A DNA stretch of 49,503 bases, taken from contig CAZHQC010000003.1 in the NCBI GenBank assembly GCA_964534135.1, positions 1-49,503 on the forward strand, written 5' to 3'. The position numbers and the translations under genes are program-made. The notes under the pieces were generated by a model, which worked only from the letters and a program-made list of their open reading frames with translations, did not search any database and was not told the origin of the DNA. The stretch comes from JAKLQJ01 sp964534135. Its GTDB lineage: Bacteria; Elusimicrobiota; Elusimicrobia; Elusimicrobiales; UBA9959. Below are positions 1 through 8,791 of this stretch, piece by piece. Every line of letters starts with the position of its first letter. The stretch's first letter is position 1.

Positions 1-126
1 AATTCTTTTCCATTTGCTTGAGCCTTCTTTTTTGTATTCAACCCAGCCCCTGGAATGAAAAACATAAGCCGCACTCGCTAAATTACAGAAAAACAGTATG
101 GTAAACAAGGAAATTACATATCTCAT
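1..126 (-). CDS. FecR-like secreted protein, N-terminal part only
   Basis: Only the first 42 codons are in the window; the gene runs off the left edge. They encode a signal peptide (MRYVISLFTILFFC, then NLASA before the likely cut) followed by AYVFHSRGWVEYKKEG and a W. This pattern (hydrophobic strand, G-x-V-E, then a conserved W) matches the start of FecR-type domains and resembles the FecR protein at 34277-36070. The start ATG (126-124) is preceded by an AGGGAG ribosome-binding site about 8 bases upstream. It lies downstream of the DUF4175-like gene on the same strand, 190 bp away. The FecR assignment rests on a short stretch and is tentative. Confidence 0.5.
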   Translation of the reverse strand, partial: MRYVISLFTILFFCNLASAAYVFHSRGWVEYKKEGSSKWKRI

Positions 127-316
127 TAATAGACTCCCTTTAAAGATTTCGAAATTTTTAAAAACCATTTATATATAAATATAAAACTACCCCCAGGCCA
201 TATTATAAGTGTCTTTGAATGGGCAAGTCAATCAAAAAGAGTGTGACTTTTATTACAGTCAAGATACTCAAAAAGTTCTACTAATATTATACGAGATGAC
301 GAATCAATAAAGTTTT

Positions 317-3300
317 TTACTCCGATATTTTGCGTAAATAATCCAAAATGGTTTTTTTACTCTTTTGGGGATAACTTTCTTTAAGAGATTCCATCACTTT
401 TTCTCTGATTTCTTTTGATGGCCTAGAAGAACCTTCTTTAGGCAATTTTACCCCTGATTTATCTAATCTGCCCGAACCGCCGCCCGCAGGCATTTCAAAA
501 GATTTTGGGCCTCCGGCGCCGTTTTTCTTAGCCGATGACATCTTTTTTTGTTTCTGCATATTTTTATTAATCATATCGCCCAAAGCATCCAACTCTTCAA
601 GCGCTTTAATCTGATGAACCAAAGCCTTATTCATATCATAGGCCTTGAGCGCCAAAACAGCCGATTTCATCTCATCGATGGCCTTTGAAATATGCTTTTG
701 AGCTTTAATGGAAAACTTTAAAAACTCCTCTTTTACATTATCCAGATCTATTTCAAGTTTATTGGCATCAGAAATAAGCCGTCCTTGGTTATTGCCTGAA
801 GCAATAAAAAAAGTTTTATCTTTCAAATCATAAAATGTCACATCATTTTCTATAGCGCTTGATAGATTAATACTAAAATTCATTTCAGCCATGAGCGACT
901 GCTTGTCTATATTTTCTTCAGTCAAAATTGTTTTTTTCAAAATATCAAGATTAGATTTTAAGGTATTTCTCCACACAATAATATCCTTCACCTTATTGAA
1001 ACTCAAAGCAGAATTGAATTTTAAACCTTTCATATTTCTTATTTCCGGTTTTAGCCCCATTTTTTTTATTTTGATGAATGATTTGGAAAGCTGCCAAATA
1101 ACACTCTCTTTTTTTCGATTAATTTCAGGAACAATATCATCCATAAAAACAGTATTTTTGGAAAAAGTTTCTTCTTGCTTATCTCTTAATTCTCTCCAAA
1201 GATCTTTAATTTTTTGCAATTTTTTTATTTTTTTATCATTGCCCTGCATTGAGGCGACAAACTCCGAGTACTCGCCAAATACCTGCCGAGTTTTCTTTAT
1301 TTCTTCCAATAAAGCTTTTGCCACGGCAAGCGCTTCTTTAAGATTCCTGTTTTTTAAAGCCTCCTGCAACTTATCGGCCAAACCTGAGGCTTTATTCATA
1401 GGAATTTGAAATCTCTTCTTTTTGCCAAATGAGTCTTTATATTTTTGGCGGGATAACATTTTTCTCATTGAATTCATTTCAAGGGCAAGATTTTCCATAA
1501 TCTCAGATAAATCATTCCATAATTCTTTATCCACTTTCCCTTGAGTCCCTTGAAAAAGAGCTTTATCTATTTTTGAAAGTGAATTTTCCCAGTCTTCAGC
1601 CTTAAACTCAAAATCTTTCGCAGTTTGACTGTTTAATATATCATCCATCTTAAGCAAACCCCGCTTAAGAAAAGAGGTCATGGATTTTTGAGTGGCGGCG
1701 GCTTTTTTATAATATTGCCCCTTGAATTCTTGAACGGCCTTTTGTGCTCGAACTCTCGCCATATAATCTATATCTTCCTGAAGCATTTCATATTCATTTT
1801 TAAGCCCCGCATTAAAGTATGGGTCTTGATTTAAACTTGCAAACGCTTTTTCTGAAAGTTTTTTTAATTTCTCCCACCGTTTCAAAAAATCCGAAGTCCG
1901 AAAAGAACCGCTGATCTGTGAGAGGGTCCCAGCCGCTTTTTCCTCTATTTTCAGCATTTGAAGAAAACTATTTTTCACCTCAGAAAGTTTTCTTAAAGCC
2001 TCAATATGATTTTTATAAAAATTTTTTATTTTCACTTTAACCGGCAAAGACTCCGTCCATCTTAAATCGCCTCTGTGCCCCGGAAAAGCATCAAAAACTC
2101 TTAGATAAAAATACATATCAAAATCTTCTATGAAATTTGGAAAAAAAACATAAGTTTCACCTATGAATTCTTTTATATTTTTCCCTCTCGCCGCCTGATG
2201 GCCATAGCCCCCTAATACGGCACCCGGCATAGCCTCGGCCGCTTTGATGGACATAGTCCGTGTCACGGCACCCGGCATAGCCTCGAATATTTTCAATTTC
2301 TTTAAAGAATTATATTCTTCAGCCACTCGTCCCTTAAATCTAATTTCCGATCTAAGTGAAATTTTAGACAAACCGAAATCATCTTTAGCCTGATAAATAA
2401 TTTTAATACCGCCGCCGCTTGGCATCTCAACTTCAAATAAAGGAGATAAAATATCGGCCACCGGCGGCAAATCTTTAATAATATTTAGCTCTTGAAATAT
2501 TTTCCGGGAATTAATTAAACCATCATCTGCGAAAATTTCAAATTCAAGACTCATAGCCTCATAAACCTTAAAAGCCATATGAAAATTGCCGTTTTTGTCT
2601 TTTAAAAAATTTATTTTTCTATCATTTGAAGCGCTTTTCATATATAAAATAATTTTAGAAGCGCCTTTAGAAGCTTCGGCCTTAATTAAAATTTCACTCC
2701 CCTGCAATATAGCTGTCTGCGCGGGAATATAAGAATAAATGTTTTTTTCGCCTTTTAGATAAACAGGCCGCTTTACAGTAAAATTAAGATCTTTAATTTG
2801 AGGATAATAGCGGACTTTAAGCAGATACTCGAGGCTTTTCATTGAACGGTACTTCAACCTATAACGAATATCATTTTTTAAATGTTGGATATGATATTGG
2901 CAATCAAACAAGTTTTTATTATCCCAGTTTACGCTTACCCAACCGCTATCTTTTTCCTTTATTTGTAAAACAGGAACAAGACTTAAATTTTTTTCCCATG
3001 CAACTTTTATTAAAACGCTTTCATTTTCCACTATGACCGCGTTTTGAGGACTTATTGTCAACATACTTTCAAACTCCGAAGCTAAAAATGGTAAAAGCAT
3101 TCTCTGAGCTGAAAGAGGATTTATTAGCCAAATAGCAGCAAAACATAAAGCCAATGAAATTCCAGCGACTAATTTAGAATTAAAATTTTTAAAATCAAAA
3201 GGCGAAAACTTAATGGTTTTGGAATTTTTAATTTTAACGGCGGTTTGGCTTAAATGCTCCTCAACAAAAAATTCAGAGACATCTTTGCTCTTATATTCAG

Positions 3301-3631
3301 GCTTTAAAATAAAACTTATGGCGGGTCCTATATATTTTGAAAGTATTGGTTTTTTAGCCGCCAAAAGCACTGAAAAGTTATCGAGTTTAAGATAATAAAA
3401 AAACACCTTAGCCGATTTTAATATTTTATAAAGGATGGAAAAACTTAAAATAATAAAAAGCGCTTGCCTGACGCGGGCTTGAAAATAAAAAACTGAATCA
3501 AACAGACTTAAAACAACAAAAAAACCAAAAGCAATCATTAAAATTTCAACGGCAAAATTAATGCTGAAACTTATCGCATAAGCCAGCCGCCATTTGAGAA
3601 TTTGTTTTTTTATAACCTTTTGAAATTTCAT
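317..3631 (-). CDS. Large DUF4175-like membrane protein
   Basis: The 1104-residue product has two membrane segments near residues 15-65 and a third near 155-175. A long extracytoplasmic part follows. It contains beta-sandwich-like stretches with the phrase DLPPVADILSP and then KDDFGLSKISL, typical of DUF4175-like proteins of diderm bacteria. Residues from about 545 onward are Lys/Glu-rich and probably coiled-coil; the C-terminus is basic and Gly/Ser-rich. The molecular function is unknown; relatives are often found near MoxR/BatA-type envelope operons, but none is seen here. Residues about 450-481 are a tandem pair of family-1 repeat units (separate entry), in frame and between the beta-rich and coiled-coil parts. 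A 172-codon antisense ORF inside the gene looks like a shadow. Confidence 0.6.
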   Translation of the reverse strand: MKFQKVIKKQILKWRLAYAISFSINFAVEILMIAFGFFVVLSLFDSVFYFQARVRQALFIILSFSILYKILKSAKVFFYYLKLDNFSVLLAAKKPILSKYIGPAISFILKPEYKSKDVSEFFVEEHLSQTAVKIKNSKTIKFSPFDFKNFNSKLVAGISLALCFAAIWLINPLSAQRMLLPFLASEFESMLTISPQNAVIVENESVLIKVAWEKNLSLVPVLQIKEKDSGWVSVNWDNKNLFDCQYHIQHLKNDIRYRLKYRSMKSLEYLLKVRYYPQIKDLNFTVKRPVYLKGEKNIYSYIPAQTAILQGSEILIKAEASKGASKIILYMKSASNDRKINFLKDKNGNFHMAFKVYEAMSLEFEIFADDGLINSRKIFQELNIIKDLPPVADILSPLFEVEMPSGGGIKIIYQAKDDFGLSKISLRSEIRFKGRVAEEYNSLKKLKIFEAMPGAVTRTMSIKAAEAMPGAVLGGYGHQAARGKNIKEFIGETYVFFPNFIEDFDMYFYLRVFDAFPGHRGDLRWTESLPVKVKIKNFYKNHIEALRKLSEVKNSFLQMLKIEEKAAGTLSQISGSFRTSDFLKRWEKLKKLSEKAFASLNQDPYFNAGLKNEYEMLQEDIDYMARVRAQKAVQEFKGQYYKKAAATQKSMTSFLKRGLLKMDDILNSQTAKDFEFKAEDWENSLSKIDKALFQGTQGKVDKELWNDLSEIMENLALEMNSMRKMLSRQKYKDSFGKKKRFQIPMNKASGLADKLQEALKNRNLKEALAVAKALLEEIKKTRQVFGEYSEFVASMQGNDKKIKKLQKIKDLWRELRDKQEETFSKNTVFMDDIVPEINRKKESVIWQLSKSFIKIKKMGLKPEIRNMKGLKFNSALSFNKVKDIIVWRNTLKSNLDILKKTILTEENIDKQSLMAEMNFSINLSSAIENDVTFYDLKDKTFFIASGNNQGRLISDANKLEIDLDNVKEEFLKFSIKAQKHISKAIDEMKSAVLALKAYDMNKALVHQIKALEELDALGDMINKNMQKQKKMSSAKKNGAGGPKSFEMPAGGGSGRLDKSGVKLPKEGSSRPSKEIREKVMESLKESYPQKSKKTILDYLRKISE
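2189..2284 (-). repeat. Family-1 repeat, two tandem 48 bp units inside a gene
   Basis: Two 48 bp units lie head to tail and add 32 codons to the DUF4175-like protein. Each reads EAMPGAV followed by a variable part: RTMSIKAA in the first, GGYGHQAA in the second. The triplet GAG occurs before, between and after the units, consistent with a 45 bp core plus a 3 bp duplication. The same peptide pattern is found in the rhomboid protein and in NamZ, which are unrelated, so this is an inserted repeat and not a family domain. Confidence 0.85.
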
Positions 3632-3783
3632 TGTTAGAATGGAGAAATTATATCAATATAAAGAAAGCGTTAAGCGTTAATAGCGTTTAAAAAGATAAAA
3701 CAAAAATCAGAACAAGCAAAGAAAGAAACTCTTAGAGACTCATAACTCCCGAACACTACAACTCTTAGACTGTTTTTCTAAAT

Positions 3784-4770
3784 ATGATAAAATATTTTCC
3801 AATTAATATGATTACTTCTACAAATATAGATCCGTCATTACAAAAGATTGAGTCTGAAATAGTCAAAATTTTCAAAAGTATTGATAAGGATATTTTTGAC
3901 ATAGAGAAAAACCCTTTTAATTTTATGGGTAAAGCGGCAAGAGCAAAGTTTACTTTACTGCTTGGCGATATATTAGGAGTTAAAAGACATATATCACAAG
4001 AAATCGCTATCTGCGCGGAACTTATACATACTGCTTCTCTCCTCCATGATGATTGCATAGACAACTCTTCCCTAAGGCGAGGTCTTAAAACAATAAATTC
4101 CGAAATGGGCTCAAATACAGCTATACTGCTTGGAGATTTGATAGTCTCTTTTGCTTTTGACGCAGCCATAAGAATGAATCCCGAAACAGCCAAAACCTTG
4201 GTAAACACCGTTAAAAAAATGACGGAAGGCGCGCTTCTTGAAGAAAATTTAAAATATAAAATAATTTCCAGAGAAGACTACGATAAAATAATTTCTCTTA
4301 AAACCGCTTCAATTTTTAATTGGTGCGCCATATCCGTATGTTATGCTTCAGGAAAAACCGAGCTTCTTAAACCGTGTACGCTTATAGCCAAAACAATCGG
4401 CTCAGGATTTCAAATAGTTGATGATGCGCTGGATTTTGAAAGTGAAAACGGTTCCTTGGATAAAGATATTTTAAAAGATATTACGGACGGTAAAATAACC
4501 CTGCCTCTCATATTAGCCATGAATGATAAAACCTGTGGCAGCAAAATTAAGGAAAAATTCATTGAACTTCAAAATACAACTCCCGCCAATATTCATATAG
4601 CGCTTGAAATAGCTGAACTATTAAAAAATGGAAAGTTTACGGACGAGGCCAGAAAAACTGCAAAAGCAATGATAAATGATATTTCTCCTTCCTTGGATAA
4701 ACTCCCCACAAATACCGCAAAAGATGATTTAAAAATTTTTATCTCAACCCTAATAAATAGAAGAATTTAA
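3784..4770 (+). CDS. Polyprenyl diphosphate synthase (IspB/HepT type)
   Basis: The enzyme would extend farnesyl or geranylgeranyl diphosphate with isopentenyl diphosphate to make the long chain used for quinones or other prenyl lipids. Both aspartate-rich motifs are present: DDCID at residues 89-93 (within LLHDDCIDNSSLRRG) and DDALD at 213-217 (within FQIVDDALDFE). The length of 328 residues is normal for the trans-prenyltransferase family. Chain length cannot be read from the sequence. No good ribosome-binding site precedes either the first ATG or the ATG at codon 9, so the exact start is uncertain. It is transcribed divergently from the DUF4175-like gene. The IspH-UbiA-like fusion at the right end of the window would act in the same isoprenoid supply. 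Confidence 0.9.
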   Translation: MIKYFPINMITSTNIDPSLQKIESEIVKIFKSIDKDIFDIEKNPFNFMGKAARAKFTLLLGDILGVKRHISQEIAICAELIHTASLLHDDCIDNSSLRRGLKTINSEMGSNTAILLGDLIVSFAFDAAIRMNPETAKTLVNTVKKMTEGALLEENLKYKIISREDYDKIISLKTASIFNWCAISVCYASGKTELLKPCTLIAKTIGSGFQIVDDALDFESENGSLDKDILKDITDGKITLPLILAMNDKTCGSKIKEKFIELQNTTPANIHIALEIAELLKNGKFTDEARKTAKAMINDISPSLDKLPTNTAKDDLKIFISTLINRRI

Positions 4771-4866
4771 AAAAAGTTTTCCTATAGTATTATTTTTACT
4801 TACCCTTTCGACTTGTCCTTCCGAAGCTTGTCAGCGTAGGAGGAAACTTTAGCGCATGGAGAGCTA

Positions 4867-4895
4867 TTGTTTATAAATACAAAGTTTTATATATT
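4867..4895 (+). promoter_or_regulatory. Possible sigma-70-type promoter for pal-cpoB-tolB
   Basis: TTGTTT (4867-4872), a 17 bp spacer, then TATATT (4890-4895), about 50 bp before the pal start. This is a consensus match by eye in AT-rich DNA. The intergenic stretch before it (about 4805-4850) holds a fragment with AGCTTCGGAAGG on the other strand, which recurs near 18690. Confidence 0.35.
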
Positions 4896-4947
4896 ATTAG
4901 TTGATATCAAGATTTATATTGAGTGCAAATCTTTGGAGGCTTAGTAC

Positions 4948-5484
4948 ATGAAAATTAAACAACTGTTTGTTTTGGCTTGCGCTCTTACATTTACGCTTGT
5001 CATTTCTTCTTGTAATAAAAAAAATATCAAGAAAACGGATTTAAAAGGCGGAGAAGATACCATCACTATTCCCACTATTGATATAGAAGAAAGCCTTGCT
5101 ATGATGAATACGGAAGCTAACATCCGCGGACTTCAATTTATAGAGCAAGAAAATATTCAAACCATTATCTTTGAATTTGACAAATATAACTTATCTGACA
5201 AAAACAGAAATCTCTTAAGCGCTAATGCCGAAATAATAAAATCGCATAAAGAATGGATTGTTCTTATCGAAGGGCATTGTGATGACAGAGGAACTACTGA
5301 ATATAATCTTGTCTTAGGCCAAAAAAGAGCCAAGCAAGTTAGAGATTATTATATCCGTCTCGGCATTATGGAAAATGCTCTGGGAACAATTTCTTACGGA
5401 GAAGAAAATCCGTCTTGCATGGATGAAACTGAATCCTGCTGGAAGCAAAACAGAAGAGCTGAAACCAAGGTAAGGAATCAATAA
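4948..5484 (+). CDS. pal: Pal, peptidoglycan-associated outer-membrane lipoprotein
   Basis: The product has a lipoprotein signal peptide with lipobox VISSC (Cys about residue 22), a short linker, and a C-terminal OmpA-like domain from about residue 70. The domain carries IIFEFDKYNLSDKN, then GHCDDRGTTEYN and LGQKRAKQVRDYY. These contain the Asp and Arg that bind diaminopimelate in peptidoglycan in this family. The length of 178 residues is normal. A GGAGG ribosome-binding site lies about 9 bases before the ATG. It is the first gene of the operon pal-cpoB-tolB, with 3 bp to the next gene. In the Tol-Pal system Pal anchors the outer membrane to the wall and partners TolB. Confidence 0.95.
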   Translation: MKIKQLFVLACALTFTLVISSCNKKNIKKTDLKGGEDTITIPTIDIEESLAMMNTEANIRGLQFIEQENIQTIIFEFDKYNLSDKNRNLLSANAEIIKSHKEWIVLIEGHCDDRGTTEYNLVLGQKRAKQVRDYYIRLGIMENALGTISYGEENPSCMDETESCWKQNRRAETKVRNQ

Positions 5485-5487
5485 ATT

Positions 5488-6255
5488 ATGACTCATTTAA
5501 AACTTTTCATACTAATCCCAACAGTTTTCATCCTATCCGGCTGTGTGGCAACCCAGCGCGATATGCTCCAAATGCAAAGTCAGATGGATGACTTAAACTC
5601 AAGTCTTTCCAATATGCAAAAAAACCAAGCGGACCTGGCAATTAAAATGGATGATTTATCTCAGAATCTTAATGCCTTTTCTGAAAAGATGGACGATGTC
5701 TCAGTTCAGATAACAGCTTTCAACCGCAATCTCAGAGTAATGGATTCCAATATAGGCAATAAAGTAAGTAAGTTGGGCAAGAACATACAAGCGCAACGCG
5801 AAGAAGTTAATAGTGGTTTATTGCCGGCCAAAATTTATAATGACGCCTATTCAAGCATGAGCAATAAAAATTATGACTCGGCTGTCTATGGCTTTAAACA
5901 ATATATATCAAAATTTCCCGAAGGAGAATTGGCAAAAGGCGCCTATTATAATCTCGGTGAATCTTTATATGCTAAGAAAAAATGGAAAGACGCGGCTATA
6001 AGCTATGCTAACCTTTTGGATAAATACCCTAAATATTTCAGGACGCCCTCAGCCAGAATTAAATATGCTCTCTCTATCTTAAAACTGCCGGAGAATAAAA
6101 AAGATGAGGCCCTGAGATATCTTAAATCCGTTATTAAAGATTATCCGGATTCCGCCGAAGCTAAAATGGCTAAAAAGCATATTTTCAAATTAAATGAAAA
6201 ACCTAAAAAAACCAAAAAGGCCGTTTCTTCAAAAAAGAAAAAATCAACAAAATAA
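5488..6255 (+). CDS. cpoB: CpoB/YbgF-like coiled-coil TPR lipoprotein
   Basis: The 255-residue protein starts with a lipoprotein signal peptide (lipobox ILSGC). Residues 25-105 form a long coiled coil (MDDLNSSLSNMQKN and similar heptads). TPR repeats follow from about residue 115: YNDAYSSMSNKNYDSAV, YNLGESLYAKKKWKDAA, then a run up to KDYPDSAEAK. The C-terminus is lysine-rich. This layout matches CpoB (YbgF), which links Tol-Pal to outer-membrane constriction and peptidoglycan synthesis. The classical E. coli protein is periplasmic with an N-terminal coiled coil; here a lipid anchor is predicted. It sits between pal and tolB, as expected for a Tol-Pal cluster. Confidence 0.85.
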   Translation: MTHLKLFILIPTVFILSGCVATQRDMLQMQSQMDDLNSSLSNMQKNQADLAIKMDDLSQNLNAFSEKMDDVSVQITAFNRNLRVMDSNIGNKVSKLGKNIQAQREEVNSGLLPAKIYNDAYSSMSNKNYDSAVYGFKQYISKFPEGELAKGAYYNLGESLYAKKKWKDAAISYANLLDKYPKYFRTPSARIKYALSILKLPENKKDEALRYLKSVIKDYPDSAEAKMAKKHIFKLNEKPKKTKKAVSSKKKKSTK

Positions 6256-6259
6256 TTAA

Positions 6260-7552
6260 ATGATTAAAATTTGTCTCATAGCTCTATTAACTCTTCTATC
6301 GCTTTCATCAGCCTACTGCGAAACGAGTATTTATATTGGAATCTCGCCGGACAAAGAATACCGTAAAACAAATCTTGCCCTCGCTCAATTTTTACCCGTA
6401 AAAACAAAAAGCAAAGAGGATTTACGCATCGCGGCTAAAATAAGAACCATAGTCCGCGAAGATTTAATGCGTTCAAGATACTTTGATTTGCAAGAATCCC
6501 CCTTAAGCCTTGCCAATATATTTATCAATAAAAAAACCCTCACTTATTGGAACAAAATGGGTTCGGATTATTTTATAACCGCCAAGGCTCACGTCTCGGG
6601 CAATGTATGGACCTTAAAAGCTCAAATTTACAAACTGGCAGATAAAAAACTCTTGGTTGAAAAACATTATCATGGAGAACTGCGTGGTTTAAGACAGGGC
6701 GCTCATCTATTTTCCGACAATATAGTGAAAAAAATAACCGGCAAAATTGGCATAGCTCATTCAAAAATAACTTTCTCCAATAATGCCACCAGTCGGAAAG
6801 AAATTTATATGATTGATTATGACGGAGAAAATCTCTTAAAGCTGACAAATACCCAAAGTATAAACTTGATCCCGCGATGGTCTCATGATGGAAAGAAGAT
6901 ATATTATACTTCCTATAAATATCTAAACCCCGACATGTTTGAAATTGATTTAATAAAAGGGGAAATTAAACCCTATATAACGTTTCAAGGTTTAAATATT
7001 CCGGGCGGTAATTCCCCCGACGGCAATAAAATGGTCATGACGCTTTCCATGGGTAAAAATCCCAATATCTATCTTTTAAATAGGGAAACAAAAAAACTAA
7101 AAAAACTTCTTAAAAACTTTTCTTTAGCCTCATCGCCAACTTATTCTCCCGATGGCTCACAAATAGCTTTTGTTTCAGACCGCTCAGGCAATCCTCAACT
7201 CTATGTCCTGAATATCAAAACAGGCAAAACAAGGAAACTTACGCGCTTTAATTGGTCTGATTCTCCCGCTTGGTCGCCTACCGGAGAATGGATAGCTTTT
7301 GCAGGCCGGAAAACCCGCAAAGAAAAAATGAATATTTTTCTCACAGATTTAACGGGTAATATTAAACACCGCTTAACAATGAATTCAGGGTCAAATGAAA
7401 ACCCGTCATGGTCGCCGGATGGAAGATTTTTAGTATTTACAAGCACAAGGAATAAAAAGAAGGAACTCTTTATTATGGATGTTGACGGCAGCGCACAACA
7501 TCCCTTAGCCGAAATAAAGGGTTATAGCTATACCCCGCACTGGAGTCCATAA
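6260..7552 (+). CDS. tolB: TolB, periplasmic beta-propeller of the Tol-Pal system
   Basis: A signal peptide ending near SSAYC is followed by the TolB N-terminal domain (DLMRSRYFDL, WNKMGSDYFITAKAH). A WD40-like beta-propeller begins at about residue 185, with repeats such as RWSHDGKKIYYTS, TYSPDGSQIAFVSDR, AWSPTGEWIAFAG and SWSPDGRFLVFTSTR. The protein ends at HWSP, within the last blade, and 430 residues is the usual length. It starts 4 bp after cpoB. TolQ, TolR and TolA, the inner-membrane motor and linker, are not in this window. The order pal-cpoB-tolB differs from the tolB-pal-ybgF order of enterobacteria. Confidence 0.95.
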   Translation: MIKICLIALLTLLSLSSAYCETSIYIGISPDKEYRKTNLALAQFLPVKTKSKEDLRIAAKIRTIVREDLMRSRYFDLQESPLSLANIFINKKTLTYWNKMGSDYFITAKAHVSGNVWTLKAQIYKLADKKLLVEKHYHGELRGLRQGAHLFSDNIVKKITGKIGIAHSKITFSNNATSRKEIYMIDYDGENLLKLTNTQSINLIPRWSHDGKKIYYTSYKYLNPDMFEIDLIKGEIKPYITFQGLNIPGGNSPDGNKMVMTLSMGKNPNIYLLNRETKKLKKLLKNFSLASSPTYSPDGSQIAFVSDRSGNPQLYVLNIKTGKTRKLTRFNWSDSPAWSPTGEWIAFAGRKTRKEKMNIFLTDLTGNIKHRLTMNSGSNENPSWSPDGRFLVFTSTRNKKKELFIMDVDGSAQHPLAEIKGYSYTPHWSP

Positions 7553-8293
7553 AGAAATTCCCTTACCTAGGGTTGGGTAATTCAAGGCTATGCTGGGTTG
7601 GCTATGCCACCGCCGCCTGCCCTCACGAGATAGATTCCTCTGGAAATAGCAGGGTATCGAGTGCTATGCCCCTCAGATGGCCAAGTTATAATTCGGGTGT
7701 GGACACACTCTCCCACTATAAAAAGAACAAAAGAAGACTGTAAGTCTGCAAGTAAGCGATTTCTGAGGTTTAGCCTTGTGAACAAGGTTTATGAGGGGAT
7801 TTCACCGAAACGACGAGGATGTCTGAGTTAAAAAACATTGCGGAACAACGAGGCTATGCCTCATCAGGTGTCGGGAGCTTTGTGACTGACCTTTTTTTAC
7901 GAGTTCCGCAGTCGCCGATTAAACCGAAGCGAGCAACGGCGTTAAGAACCTCTGTATGAGCGAGTCTATAGACTTACAGGATGCTCTAGATGCGTTTTTA
8001 CCATTTAAGAAAAAATTTTTTTTTAATTTTTAAGGATTTTCCTTATATAGACTAAGGGTAACCCTACCACCTACTTTGGCGCTATAAGAGCGCCAATAAA
8101 AACACGCTTCGCAAGCAGGTGGTAGGGTAATTCAGGTTATAATTAGGAGTGAGTGGGGTGGCCTGTACTTTCGAAGATTTGCTATGGACATCCCTCAGTG
8201 TTCAAGTGAGCGTAAAACCTTGTCAATTCCAGCATCACTGAATAACACTAATGCATGAGCGAATCTGTAGACTTGCAAGAGATTTCCAACACT
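7553..8293. other. Gene-free, repeat-rich region after tolB
   Basis: No convincing gene is seen in about 740 bp. Family-1 modules occur near 7585-7700 (AAGGCTATGCTGGG; TGCTATGCCCCTCAGATGG), at 7850-7880 (GAGGCTATGCCTCATCAG) and near 8180-8215. A family-2 element lies at 8062-8127. A direct repeat of about 28 bp built on ATGAGCGA, TCT, TAGACTT and CA occurs at 7961-7987 and again at 8256-8282. The short ORFs here cross these repeats and have no family resemblance. A structured RNA cannot be excluded by eye. Confidence 0.7.
8059..8130. mobile_element. Family-2 mini-element, copy A
   Basis: A 66 bp element (8062-8127) with perfect ends CCCTACCACC and GGTGGTAGGG is flanked by TAA on both sides (8059-8061 and 8128-8130). 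Inside are two hairpins: TTGGCGCT paired with AGCGCCAA, and GCTT-CGC-AAGC. It is nearly the inverted copy of copy E at 44406-44471. It has no coding capacity, so it would be a non-autonomous, MITE-like element. Confidence 0.85.
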
Positions 8294-8791
8294 TTATTTT
8301 TCGTTAAATATATTTTTGAATTTAGCTAACATGGAACTAAAGAAGTTTCCGCTATTATTTGAATGAGCCTTTAATTTAATAATCTTTTGCTCTTTAAGAA
8401 TATTCGCCACTTCCCCATAGAAAAAATCAAAGAAATCAGATCCCAATCTTTTTTTTCTTTCAGACAAAATACTCTGACTAATAATATCACGGCTTGAAAA
8501 ATATTCGCGTTCACAAAAAGCCTGCATATAGGGATTCTCAGAAAACTCCTGCAAAACTTCTTCATTGGTTAAATTCTTTAGGTATTTAATTATTAACAAA
8601 CCACATATCAAATGGCTGTCCTTCGCGGGACGACCTGTGTTCTCAGAGAAATAAGAACCATATATTTGGTCTAATTTTTCCCAGGGCAAAAGTTTTGACA
8701 ATTGAAGCCATCTATTGTCAGCATCAATGGAATTGCCAAAATGAAAAAAGTTTGGAAAAAGTTTAGGAGTATTCTTATCATTTGTATACAT
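8294..8791 (-). CDS. N-terminal fragment of an IS5-like (DUF772) transposase
   Basis: The 165-residue product matches the N-terminal DUF772 region of IS5/IS1182-type transposases. Visible stretches are NRWLQLSKLLPWEKLDQIY, GRPAKDSHLICGLLIIKYL, LTNEEVLQEFSENPY and MQAFCEREYFSSRD. A normal transposase would continue for another 250 or more residues carrying the DDE catalytic residues. Here the reading frame changes to an unrelated tail (HSNNSGNFFSS onward) and stops. It cannot transpose DNA by itself. Its ATG follows the tdk stop codon directly, so it is probably translationally coupled to tdk. It may be decayed IS debris or a retained DNA-binding domain. A family-2 mini-element lies 170 bp away. 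Confidence 0.65.
   Translation of the reverse strand: MYTNDKNTPKLFPNFFHFGNSIDADNRWLQLSKLLPWEKLDQIYGSYFSENTGRPAKDSHLICGLLIIKYLKNLTNEEVLQEFSENPYMQAFCEREYFSSRDIISQSILSERKKRLGSDFFDFFYGEVANILKEQKIIKLKAHSNNSGNFFSSMLAKFKNIFNEK

Noticed and set aside
891..1409. 172-codon plus-strand ORF inside the DUF4175-like gene
   Set aside because: It is antisense to a long coherent protein, Phe/Ser/Leu-rich as expected for a shadow frame, and has no recognisable domain.
7553..8293. CRISPR array or tmRNA in the repeat-rich gap
   Set aside because: Repeats are irregular and of several kinds without unique spacers, and no tRNA-like end or tag frame was seen.
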